NCBI GenBank assembly: GCA_038323475.1
Contig: JBBQHA010000167.1
Location: 1 to 6,279 of the forward strand
DNA from: SZAS-103 sp038323475
Lineage (GTDB): Bacteria; Pseudomonadota; Gammaproteobacteria; Xanthomonadales; Xanthomonadaceae
Direction: 5' to 3'
Length of the DNA: 6,279 bases
Shown: one piece after another, positions 1 to 5,633 of the stretch
Layout: each line of letters starts with the position of its first letter
Position numbering within the stretch: the first letter of the stretch is position 1
Notes under the pieces: generated by a model
Database searches by the model: none
The model's input: the letters and a program-made list of their open reading frames with translations, nothing else
What the model was told of the DNA's origin: nothing
Program-made: the position numbers and the translations under genes

Positions 1-1
1 C

Positions 2-850
2 GAGAAGGACCTGCGCTCGTGGACCGAAAAGGGCCACACCTACTACGAGGTCAAGCGCGCCGACGACGAGGAATGGTTCCCGAACCAGTTCCTGTACATG
101 CCCGGCGACAACGAGGTCGAGCTCATCGTCGCCCGCGTCGAAGGCGAGCGCGCGGTGCTGCGCATCGTCGACGATTTCCGCCACGCGCAGCGCTCGGTCT
201 GGGGCATCACCGCGCGCAACCGCGAGCAGAATTTCGCGCTGAACGCACTGATGGATCCGGACATCGATTTCGTCACCCTGCTCGGCACCGCCGGAACCGG
301 CAAGACCCTGCTCGCGCTCGCCGCAGGCCTCGCGCAGACGATGGACCAGCAACGCTACCGCGAGATCATCATGACCCGCGCGACGGTCAGCGTCGGCGAG
401 GACATCGGCTTCCTGCCCGGCACAGAGGAAGAGAAGATGACGCCGTGGATGGGCGCGTTGACCGACAACCTCGAAGTGCTCACCCGCACGCCGCAGGAAG
501 GCGGCGCCTGGGGCCGCGCGGCGACCAACGACCTGCTCGCGTCGCGGATCAAGATCCGCTCGCTGAACTTCATGCGCGGCCGCACGTTCCTGAGCCGCTG
601 GCTGATCCTCGACGAAGCGCAAAACCTCACCCCGAAACAGATGAAGACCCTGGTCACCCGCGCCGGCCCCGGCACCAAGATCATCTGCCTCGGCAACGTC
701 GAACAGATCGACACGCCCTACCTCACCGAAACGACGTCGGGCCTGACCTACGCGGTCGACCGCTTCAAGGGCTGGGCGCACAGCGCGCACATCACCCTGC
801 GTCGCGGCGAGCGGTCGAGGCTGGCGGACTTTGCTTCGGAAGTGCTTTGA
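2..850 (+). CDS. PIN-PhoH family ATPase (PhoH-like protein), 5' truncated
   Basis: The reading frame is open from the window edge, so the gene starts upstream; 282 residues are visible. They hold a complete PhoH-type P-loop NTPase domain: Walker A GTAGTGKT at visible residues 95-102, the family stretch with GFLPGTEEEKM, Walker B LILDEAQN at 201-208, a sensor-like LGNVEQID, and the C-terminal GERSRLADFASEVL block. About 50 residues before the P-loop match the linker of the long PhoH form, in which an N-terminal PIN-type ribonuclease domain precedes the ATPase (YlaK/PhoH2-like). The PIN domain itself would lie outside the window, so the fusion is inferred from family resemblance. PhoH2 proteins are described as RNA helicase/RNases; the cellular role here is unknown. 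The stop TGA at 848-850 overlaps the proposed TTG start of the next gene. An internal ATG at 98 is not the true start, because conserved sequence continues upstream of it. Confidence 0.9.
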   Translation, partial: EKDLRSWTEKGHTYYEVKRADDEEWFPNQFLYMPGDNEVELIVARVEGERAVLRIVDDFRHAQRSVWGITARNREQNFALNALMDPDIDFVTLLGTAGTGKTLLALAAGLAQTMDQQRYREIIMTRATVSVGEDIGFLPGTEEEKMTPWMGALTDNLEVLTRTPQEGGAWGRAATNDLLASRIKIRSLNFMRGRTFLSRWLILDEAQNLTPKQMKTLVTRAGPGTKIICLGNVEQIDTPYLTETTSGLTYAVDRFKGWAHSAHITLRRGERSRLADFASEVL

Positions 851-1380
851 GTCGCTCTCGAGCACTGAACATTCACCGCCTGTTGGCAGCAGCGCTCTTG
901 GTAGTGCTGAGTGGTGGCGCCTTGGGGGATGAACCTTTGCCGCCACCAGCACGTGTGATTGTCTGTTCCCCCAATGGAAAATTCTGCGCTACCTCGAGCC
1001 CCAAACTGAACGTTACGGTCGTCGCACGCAAGTCTGCCGAAGAAACGCTATGGTCGGTTCCAGGCTGGCACCGCTGGTTGTTCGTTGCCGATGATGGACA
1101 ATCAATCGTAGTTGGCTATGAGGGCATGAATCTCGTTCCGCCTGATGTGGCTTTGTCCGAGCCGGTTCTGTTTTTCTATCACCGCGAGAAGCTGGTTCGA
1201 ACGATCACGCTTGGCGACTTATATCGACAGAAATCCCAGATGCAGCGTACCGTTTCGCATTTCGCATGGGCGAATACAGTAAGCATCAACAGATCCAATC
1301 AGCTCGTCCTCGATCTCGTTGACGGTCGCAAGATGGCCTTCAATGTGAGCACTGGCGAACAAGAGAACATGACGCCTTGA
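847..1380 (+). CDS. Predicted secreted protein of unknown function, low GC
   Basis: This protein is not recognised. The proposed TTG start gives 177 residues and overlaps the phoH stop (TTGA). GGAAG at 838-842 lies 4 nt before it as a possible Shine-Dalgarno site. The N-terminus reads as a Sec signal peptide: basic residues R3, R5 and R11, a hydrophobic core LLAAALLVVL at 12-21, then a likely cleavage after A-L-G (25-27). The mature part has two close cysteines (C40 and C47) that could form a periplasmic disulfide. Its alternating hydrophobic segments (FVADDGQSIVVGY, LVLDLVDGRKMAF) suggest beta strands like those in propeller-type proteins, but no domain is certain. There is no lipobox. Composition differs from its neighbours: bases 1081-1140 are 29/60 G+C against 39/60 for 661-720 in phoH. 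That may mean late acquisition or relaxed selection. The start is the least certain point, since no in-frame ATG precedes the signal sequence. Confidence 0.62.
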   Translation: MSRSRALNIHRLLAAALLVVLSGGALGDEPLPPPARVIVCSPNGKFCATSSPKLNVTVVARKSAEETLWSVPGWHRWLFVADDGQSIVVGYEGMNLVPPDVALSEPVLFFYHREKLVRTITLGDLYRQKSQMQRTVSHFAWANTVSINRSNQLVLDLVDGRKMAFNVSTGEQENMTP

Positions 1381-1382
1381 TC

Positions 1383-1424
1383 GTGCTTGAAAAGCACCCA
1401 AGCCACGTCGCGACGCGGCTTGGG
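1383..1424 (+). terminator. Two adjacent hairpins after the secreted-protein gene, possible terminator
   Basis: Three bases after the stop codon is GTGCTT-GAA-AAGCAC (1383-1397), a perfect 6-bp stem with a 3-nt loop. It is followed by CCCAAGCC (1397-1404) and GGCTTGGG (1417-1424), a perfect 8-bp stem. The loop of the second stem contains the palindrome CGTCGCGACG, so the stem can extend past one mismatch. The position suits transcript end formation or 3' protection. No T-run follows on the plus strand, so a classical intrinsic terminator is not shown; the A-run at 1390-1393 would be the U-tract only for minus-strand transcripts. Confidence 0.4.
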
Positions 1425-1522
1425 CGGAGCACACGGAGACCCGGGGTTCTCGCAGATCGATGGACCGTTCAATCCCGCTTCGTGAAAATGTCCGCCACGT
1501 TCAGTGCACTTTTGCGAATGAT

Positions 1523-1552
1523 GTATCAAACATCACCATGAATGTTTGATAC
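1523..1552. promoter_or_regulatory. Perfect 11-bp inverted repeat, candidate operator of the XRE regulator
   Basis: GTATCAAACAT (1523-1533) and ATGTTTGATAC (1542-1552) are exact reverse complements separated by 8 bp. The half-site centres are 19 bp apart, close to two helical turns, which suits a dimeric helix-turn-helix protein. The site is AT-rich in a GC-rich setting and ends 57 bp before the start of the XRE regulator gene. A weak -10-like GATACT (1548-1553) overlaps the right arm; I see no convincing -35 for it. Autoregulation of the regulator-sulP operon is inferred from position and symmetry. Confidence 0.5.
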
Positions 1553-1560
1553 TTGCATAC

Positions 1561-1606
1561 GCAGGTCTTGCCTGCTGAAATAGGCACCCAGCCTCCGTTA
1601 GCAGGC
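1561..1606 (+). promoter_or_regulatory. Leader with mutually exclusive hairpins over the XRE gene ribosome binding site
   Basis: GCCTGCT (1570-1576) is the exact complement of AGCAGGC (1600-1606), which contains the AGG nearest the ATG at 1610. The same CCTGC can instead pair with GCAGG at 1561-1565 across a 5-nt loop. The two pairings exclude each other, so the leader could in principle switch the ribosome binding site between closed and open. The stems are short and the transcription start is unknown, so this is only a structural possibility. Confidence 0.25.
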
Positions 1607-1609
1607 ACC

Positions 1610-1861
1610 ATGATCACCGCAGCACAAATGCGCGCCGCGCGCGCGATGCTCGGCATCGACCAGCGCACCCTCAGCGCGATGGCAGGCGTGTCCCTGCCGA
1701 CGATCCAGCGCATGGAATCCAGCAAGGGCAACGTGCGCGCCGTGGTCAGCACGCTGACCAAGATCCTTGAAGCGCTGGACGCCTCCGGCGTCGAACTGAT
1801 CGGCAATGACCAGCCCAGCCAGGGCCGGGGGCGTGGCGTGCGGCTGAAGGGCCAGGACTGA
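1610..1861 (+). CDS. Small XRE-family helix-turn-helix transcriptional regulator
   Basis: This 83-residue protein is almost entirely a Cro/C1-type helix-turn-helix. Residues MITAAQMRAARAMLGIDQ form the first helix, 18-27 (QRTLSAMAGV) the positioning helix and 28-38 (SLPTIQRMESS) the recognition helix. The tail, with GVELIG and then GRGVRLK, matches a common small proteobacterial XRE subfamily. ATG 1610 was chosen over an in-frame TTG at 1553 because family members begin with this MIT-AAQ-RAAR pattern. Only a weak AGG (1603-1605) precedes it. The stop TGA shares its last base with the ATG of the SulP gene (TGATG), which indicates translational coupling. With no sensor or ligand domain visible, it probably acts as a simple DNA-binding switch. 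The likely targets are its own promoter palindrome at 1523-1552 and, through it, the transporter operon. The ligand or signal is unknown. Confidence 0.85.
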   Translation: MITAAQMRAARAMLGIDQRTLSAMAGVSLPTIQRMESSKGNVRAVVSTLTKILEALDASGVELIGNDQPSQGRGRGVRLKGQD

Positions 1862-3600
1862 TGTCCACAGCCACCAAGCAATACGCGCAGATGTTCGTGC
1901 CCAAGCTGTACACCATCCTGCGCGGTGGTTACGGCTGGGTCGATCTGCGCGCGGACGCGATCGCCGGACTCACGGTCGCAGTCGTTGCGCTGCCGCTCGC
2001 GATGGCGCTCGCGATCGCGAGCGGCACGACGCCCGAGAAGGGCCTGTACACGGCGATCGTCGCCGGCTTCCTGATCTCGGCGTTCGGCGGCTCGCGCGTG
2101 CAGATCGGCGGCCCGACCGCGGCGTTCGTGCCGGTCGTGTTCGTGGTGATCCAGAAGTTCGGCTTCGGCGGGCTGATCCTGTGCACGATGCTGGCCGGGC
2201 TGATGCTGATCGCGGCCGGGCTGATGCGCCTGGGCACGCTGATGAAGTACATGCCGCAGCCGGTGATCACCGGATTCACCGCCGGCATTGCGGTCAGCAT
2301 TTTCTCGAGTCAGGTCAAGGACCTGCTCGGCCTGCACATGGACAAGGTGCCGGCGGATTTCTTCGGGCGCTGGGCTGCCTATGCGCAGCACATTGCGACG
2401 ACGCAGCCCGCCGCGGTCGGGCTCGCGGCACTGACCCTCGGCATCATCGTCGCGCTGCGGCGCTGGCGACCGGCATGGCCGGGATTCCTGATCGCACTCC
2501 TGGCCGGTACCGCAGCGAGCATGATCTTCGCGTTGCCCGCCGAAACCATCGGCACGCGCTTCGGCAACCTGTCCTCGTCGCTGCCGATCTTCGATTTCCC
2601 GCACATCCCGTTCGCACGCACGCTCGAATTGCTGCCGAGTTCGTTCACGATCGCGTTCCTCGGCGGCGTCGAATCGTTGCTCTCGGCCGTCGTCGCCGAC
2701 GGCATGATCGGCGCACGCCACCGCTCCAATTGCGAACTTGTCGCGCAGGGCGTGGCGAACGTCGGCTCGGCGCTGTTCGGCGGCCTGCCAGCGACCGGCG
2801 CGATCGCACGTACAGCGACCAATGTGCGCGCCGGCGCGAAATCCCCGATCGCCGGCATGCTGCACGCGGTCTTCCTGCTGCTGTTCATGCTCCTGCTGGG
2901 GCCGCAGATGCACTACGTGCCGCTCGCGGCGCTGGCCGCCGTGCTGCTGGTCGTTGCCTGGAACATGAGCGAATACCAGCATTTCCTGCACACCCTGTCG
3001 GCCCCGAAGGGCGACATGCTGGTGCTGCTGTCGACCTTCCTGCTGACCGTGTTCTTCGACCTGACCGTCGCGATCGAAGTCGGCGTCGTGCTCGCCTCGT
3101 TCGTCTTCATGTTCCGCATGGCCGAGGCGTTCGAGGTCAGTTCCGGCGTCAATCTGATCGAAGGCGACGAAGATGACGGCGCCGCAAACGGCACGCGTGC
3201 CGCCGATGCCGATCAACGCAGGCAGTTGCCCAGAGGCGTCGAGGCGTTCCAGATCAGCGGGCCGCTGTTCTTCGGCGCGGCCAACCGGCTGGACAACCTG
3301 CTCGACCAGTTCTTCGTGCCGCCGCGCGTGTTCATCCTGCGCATGCGGCTGGTGCCGATCATCGATGCGAGCGGCGTGCACGCCCTGAAAAGCCTCGCCG
3401 ACCGCTGCCGCCGCAAGGGCATCGTGCTGATCGTTTCGGGACTGCAGGCGCAGCCGCAGCGCGTGATTACCGACATGCACGTGGATGAGCGTCCCGGCGA
3501 GCTGCACTTCGTACCCGACTACGACCATGCGACCGCGCTTGCCGCGACAATCATCGCGGGGACGCCACCGCCCGCGACAGGTACTGGAGCCAGCGCATGA
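1861..3600 (+). CDS. SulP/SLC26 family inorganic anion transporter with STAS domain
   Basis: This 579-residue inner-membrane protein has the full SulP architecture. The N-terminal part carries the family signature around residues 59-92 (PEKGLYTAIVAGF, then GGSRVQIGGPTAAF) and multiple hydrophobic segments to about residue 420. The conserved GGVESLLSAVVAD lies at 268-280, with E271 at the position of a conserved membrane glutamate, and FGGLPATGAIARTATN lies at 306-321. An acidic, low-complexity linker (about 433-458) leads to a cytoplasmic STAS domain (about 459-565) with IDASGVHALKSLADR, the segment equivalent to the anti-sigma-antagonist phosphorylation loop. Family substrates include sulfate, bicarbonate and C4-dicarboxylates; nothing here fixes which, since no sulfate-assimilation or carbonic anhydrase gene is adjacent. 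AGGA at 1854-1857 is very close to the ATG, and AAGGG at 1847-1851 is an alternative site. The gene overlaps the regulator by 1 nt and thiD by 4 nt. Confidence 0.92.
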   Translation: MSTATKQYAQMFVPKLYTILRGGYGWVDLRADAIAGLTVAVVALPLAMALAIASGTTPEKGLYTAIVAGFLISAFGGSRVQIGGPTAAFVPVVFVVIQKFGFGGLILCTMLAGLMLIAAGLMRLGTLMKYMPQPVITGFTAGIAVSIFSSQVKDLLGLHMDKVPADFFGRWAAYAQHIATTQPAAVGLAALTLGIIVALRRWRPAWPGFLIALLAGTAASMIFALPAETIGTRFGNLSSSLPIFDFPHIPFARTLELLPSSFTIAFLGGVESLLSAVVADGMIGARHRSNCELVAQGVANVGSALFGGLPATGAIARTATNVRAGAKSPIAGMLHAVFLLLFMLLLGPQMHYVPLAALAAVLLVVAWNMSEYQHFLHTLSAPKGDMLVLLSTFLLTVFFDLTVAIEVGVVLASFVFMFRMAEAFEVSSGVNLIEGDEDDGAANGTRAADADQRRQLPRGVEAFQISGPLFFGAANRLDNLLDQFFVPPRVFILRMRLVPIIDASGVHALKSLADRCRRKGIVLIVSGLQAQPQRVITDMHVDERPGELHFVPDYDHATALAATIIAGTPPPATGTGASA

Positions 3601-4409
3601 ACGACCCGCGACCCATCAGCGCGCTCGCCATCGCCGGCTCCGATCCGGGCGGCGGCGCGGGCATCCAGGCCGACCTCAAGACCTTCGCCGCGCATGGCCT
3701 GCACGGCCTGACCGCGATCGCCGCGCTGACCGCGCAGAACACGCGCGGCGTGACCGCGGTCCACGTGCCGCCCGTGGAATTCCTGCGCGCGCAGATCGAC
3801 GCATGTTTCGCCGATTTCCGGATCGGCGCGGTCAAGCTCGGCATGCTCGCGAACGCCGAGGTCATCCGCGCGGTCGCCGACGCGCTCGAATTCCACAGGC
3901 CACGCTGGATCGTGCTCGACCCGGTGATGGTCGCCACCTCCGGCGCGCGCCTGCTGGAACCCGACGCCCTCGATGCACTGCGCTCGCGCCTGCTGCCGCT
4001 CGCGAACATCGTTACCCCGAACACCCCGGAAGCCGAGTTGCTGCTTGGCCACCCGATCGCCGGCGCGGCAGCTGCCGAAGCGGCACTGGACGGACTGCTC
4101 GCGCTGCGCGCACAAGCGGTCCTGCTCAAGGGCGGGCATCTTCCCGGCGGCGGCGCGATGACCGATCGTTACGCGAACCGCGACACCCGCAGCGCGTTCG
4201 TGCACGCGCGGCTGGACGTGGGCGCCCACGGCACCGGCTGCACGCTGGCCGCGGCCATCGCTGCTAACCTGTGCAAGGGGCGCACGCTCTTGAAAGCCTG
4301 CGAGGCGGCCACAGACTACGTCCATGGCGCCCTGTTGAACTCGTACCGGCCCGCGCGATCCAACGTGGCGGTACTCGACCACTTCTGGCAACAACGCTCC
4401 AACGCCTGA
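3597..4409 (+). CDS. thiD: Hydroxymethylpyrimidine/phosphomethylpyrimidine kinase ThiD
   Basis: This 270-residue protein has the usual length of ThiD. It is predicted to phosphorylate HMP to HMP-P and then HMP-PP in the cytoplasm, supplying the pyrimidine half of thiamin. The ribokinase-like motifs are all present: GSDPGGGAGIQADLKT at 14-29, TAQNTRGV at 45-52, KLGML at 80-84, DPVMVATSG at 108-116, TPNTPEAELL at 140-149, LLKGGH at 176-181 and the anion-hole HGTGCTL at 211-217. No key residue appears lost. The ATG overlaps the sulP stop as ATGA, and GGAG at 3586-3589 gives good spacing (7 nt). It is therefore translated from the same message as the transporter. No other thiamin gene and no THI-box-like leader is seen next to it, so control is probably that of the operon. 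Pyridoxal kinase-type activity is an alternative for this fold, but the motifs favour ThiD. Confidence 0.94.
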   Translation: MNDPRPISALAIAGSDPGGGAGIQADLKTFAAHGLHGLTAIAALTAQNTRGVTAVHVPPVEFLRAQIDACFADFRIGAVKLGMLANAEVIRAVADALEFHRPRWIVLDPVMVATSGARLLEPDALDALRSRLLPLANIVTPNTPEAELLLGHPIAGAAAAEAALDGLLALRAQAVLLKGGHLPGGGAMTDRYANRDTRSAFVHARLDVGAHGTGCTLAAAIAANLCKGRTLLKACEAATDYVHGALLNSYRPARSNVAVLDHFWQQRSNA

Positions 4410-4429
4410 CTTCCGCAAAGGACATCGCC

Positions 4430-5191
4430 ATGCAAAGCAACAACCCGGTACTCGGCAAGAACGCCTTCCTCGACAGCGCGAGCGGCACGGTGGTCTCGCC
4501 CGATGGCGCGATGACGATCAACGGCACCGTCAACAAGACCGCCTTCCTGCTGGTCCTCGTGCTGTGCGGCGCGATGTACAGCTGGAGCCGCGTCAACGGC
4601 ATGGCAGGCGTGGCGGATGTCGCATCGCTGCAGTCGCTGGCGACGTGGAGCGCGCTCGGCGGACTCGTGATGGGAATGATCACGATCTTCAAGAAGGAAT
4701 GGGCGATGGCGACGGCCCCGGCCTACGCCGCGCTGGAAGGCGTCTTCATCGGCGCGATCTCGGCGATCTTCGAAATGCGCTTCCATGGCATCGTGATCCA
4801 GGCGGTCGCGCTGACGTTCGGCACCATGGGCGCGCTGCTGCTGGCGTACCGCAGCGGCCTGATCCGCGCGACAGAGAAGTTCAAGATGGGCGTGTTCGCC
4901 GCGACCGGCGGCGTGGCGATTTTCTACCTCGCCAGCATGGTCATGGGCTTCTTCGGCCATCCCTTCAGCGTGATCTACTCGAGCAGCGCGCTCGGCATCG
5001 GCGTGAGCGTGGTGGTGGTGATCATCGCGGCGCTGAACCTGATCCTCGACTTCGACATGATCGAATCCGGCGTCGAATCCGGCGCACCGAAGTACATGGA
5101 ATGGTACGGCGCGTTCGGACTGGTGGTCACACTGGTATGGCTGTACCTGGAGTTCCTGCGGTTGTTGTCGAAGCTCAATTCGCGGAACTGA
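4430..5191 (+). CDS. Bax inhibitor-1/YccA-like seven-TM membrane protein
   Basis: This 253-residue protein has about seven membrane segments (roughly 37-53, 72-87, 95-114, 121-141, 154-175, 186-206 and 227-246). Its N-terminus, MQSNNPVLGKNAF, and the LDFDMIESGVESGAPKYMEW segment at 206-225 fit the bacterial branch of the BI-1 family (BaxI_1-like). Family members studied elsewhere act as pH-sensitive calcium leak channels or modulators of membrane proteases; the role here is unknown. D207 and D209 sit where the first half of the BI-1 di-aspartyl sensor is expected, while the C-terminal partner position reads LYLEF with E241. ATG 4430 was chosen because AAAGGA at 4417-4422 lies 7 nt upstream and the family N-terminus starts there. 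The frame stays open to 4271, inside thiD, but that extension is not family-like. The gene lies 20 nt after thiD and is probably the last gene of the operon. Confidence 0.88.
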   Translation: MQSNNPVLGKNAFLDSASGTVVSPDGAMTINGTVNKTAFLLVLVLCGAMYSWSRVNGMAGVADVASLQSLATWSALGGLVMGMITIFKKEWAMATAPAYAALEGVFIGAISAIFEMRFHGIVIQAVALTFGTMGALLLAYRSGLIRATEKFKMGVFAATGGVAIFYLASMVMGFFGHPFSVIYSSSALGIGVSVVVVIIAALNLILDFDMIESGVESGAPKYMEWYGAFGLVVTLVWLYLEFLRLLSKLNSRN

Positions 5192-5205
5192 TTTCCCCGA
5201 TGCTC

Positions 5206-5229
5206 CCTTCTCCCGCAAGCGGGAGAAGG
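5206..5229 (+). terminator. Perfect 11-bp hairpin downstream of the BI-1 gene
   Basis: CCTTCTCCCGC (5206-5216) and GCGGGAGAAGG (5219-5229) are exact reverse complements with only AA between them, so in RNA the innermost one or two pairs would open to form the loop. The hairpin starts 15 nt after the stop of the BI-1-like gene. It fits the end of the XRE-sulP-thiD-BI-1 transcript as a terminator or 3' barrier, though only TT and no longer U-run follows. From memory, this CT-rich/GA-rich palindrome resembles dispersed intergenic repeats of Xanthomonadales, so it may be a repeat element doing this job. Confidence 0.55.
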
Positions 5230-5292
5230 TTCCGACTGCGAAGACCGGATGCCGAAGCGAACGGCGAGTCCGGAACGAAGGGCCAGTCGCAG
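5229..5292. repeat. Nested inverted repeats following the hairpin, likely dispersed repeat element
   Basis: Three inverted pairs are nested: CTGCGA (5236-5241) with TCGCAG (5287-5292), CCGGA (5245-5249) with TCCGG (5269-5273), and GCCG (5251-5254) with CGGC (5262-5265). A fourth pair, GTTCCG (5229-5234) with CGGAAC (5271-5276), competes with the second. No open frame with a credible start uses this stretch. The dense symmetry next to the 11-bp hairpin suggests one compound intergenic repeat element spanning about 5206-5292. Confidence 0.45.
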
Positions 5293-5319
5293 GAGCAGCG
5301 AGCAAGGCGGATCAGTTTG

Positions 5320-5573
5320 AGCTTGTCATCCCGAGCGCAGCGAGGGATCTGTGGTTAGCTTGTCATGCCAAGCGCAGCGAGGGATCTGTGGATTGCTTGT
5401 CATGCCGAGCGCAGCGAGGGATCTGTGGATAGCTTGTCATCCCGAGCGCAGCGAGGGATCTGTGGATAGCTTGTCATCCCGAGCGCAGCGCGGGATCTGT
5501 GGTTAGCTTGTCATCCCGAGCGCAGCGCGGGATCTGTGGTTAGCTTGTCATCCCGAGCGCAGCGAGGGATCTG
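5320..5573. repeat. Seven head-to-tail copies of a 37-bp repeat unit
   Basis: Units start at 5320, 5357, 5394, 5431, 5468, 5505 and 5542 with an exact 37-bp period; the last is cut after 32 bp. The units differ only at positions 1, 11, 14, 24 and 36, and units 5 and 6 are identical. Each contains ATCCC (unit 9-13) and GGGAT (unit 25-29), a 5-bp inverted repeat around GAGCGCAGCGA, in which GC/GC can pair around a 3-nt loop and the GA/GA positions are mismatched. There are no spacers, so it is not a CRISPR array. The core, TCATCCCGAGCGCAGCGA, resembles a motif I recall as dispersed in many GC-rich bacterial genomes. The array sits between the 3' ends of two convergent genes, the usual place for REP-like elements. 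Confidence 0.93.
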
Positions 5574-5600
5574 CTTCTGCTCGATTCATCCCGGAGATCT

Positions 5601-5633
5601 AAGCATTTCGTCCGCCATGCGGACGGAACGCTT
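5601..5633 (-). terminator. Long hairpin at the 3' end of the isocitrate dehydrogenase gene
   Basis: The core stem is CGTCCGC (5609-5615) with GCGGACG (5619-5625), with CAT between them. It extends outward through TTT/GAA (one G-T wobble), one A-C mismatch, and AAGC (5601-5604) with GCTT (5630-5633). The hairpin begins 7 bp past the stop codon of the minus-strand gene, where its transcript should end, and it also faces the convergent plus-strand operon. No strong U-run follows on either strand, so termination by this stem is inferred from its length and position. Confidence 0.5.

Noticed and set aside
19..846. Upstream part of the open frame that contains the secreted-protein gene
   Set aside because: It overlaps the conserved PhoH domain in another frame and translates to an Arg/Pro-rich shadow. 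Only the part from 847 has protein-like features.
1436..1451. Near-palindrome GAGACCCGGGGTTCTC
   Set aside because: It is symmetrical only with a one-base bulge, it has no room for a loop, and nothing nearby gives it a role.
1299..1529. Small minus-strand frames of 71 and 76 codons around the end of the secreted-protein gene
   Set aside because: They have no ribosome binding site or motif that I could support, and they overlap the plus-strand gene and the hairpins.
1553..1609. Alternative TTG start adding 19 residues to the XRE regulator
   Set aside because: The added residues do not resemble the family N-terminus, and the start would overlap the end of the palindrome. The ATG at 1610 matches the family pattern.
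1501..3528. A 675-codon open frame on the minus strand across the regulator and sulP genes
   Set aside because: It is antisense to a convincing SulP transporter. Its composition (rich in His, Gln, Arg, Asp and Glu) is what the complement of hydrophobic codons gives in GC-rich DNA, and it shows no domain motifs.
4271..4429. N-terminal extension of the BI-1-like protein into thiD
   Set aside because: The family N-terminus and a good AAAGGA site both point to the ATG at 4430; the extension lies out of frame inside thiD.
3519..5305. Further long minus-strand open frames opposite thiD and the BI-1 gene
   Set aside because: They are GC-driven shadows of well-supported plus-strand genes, with low-complexity, charged translations and no recognisable motif.
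5320..5573. CRISPR array
   Set aside because: The units are contiguous with a fixed 37-bp period. There are no unique spacers between repeats and no cas gene nearby.
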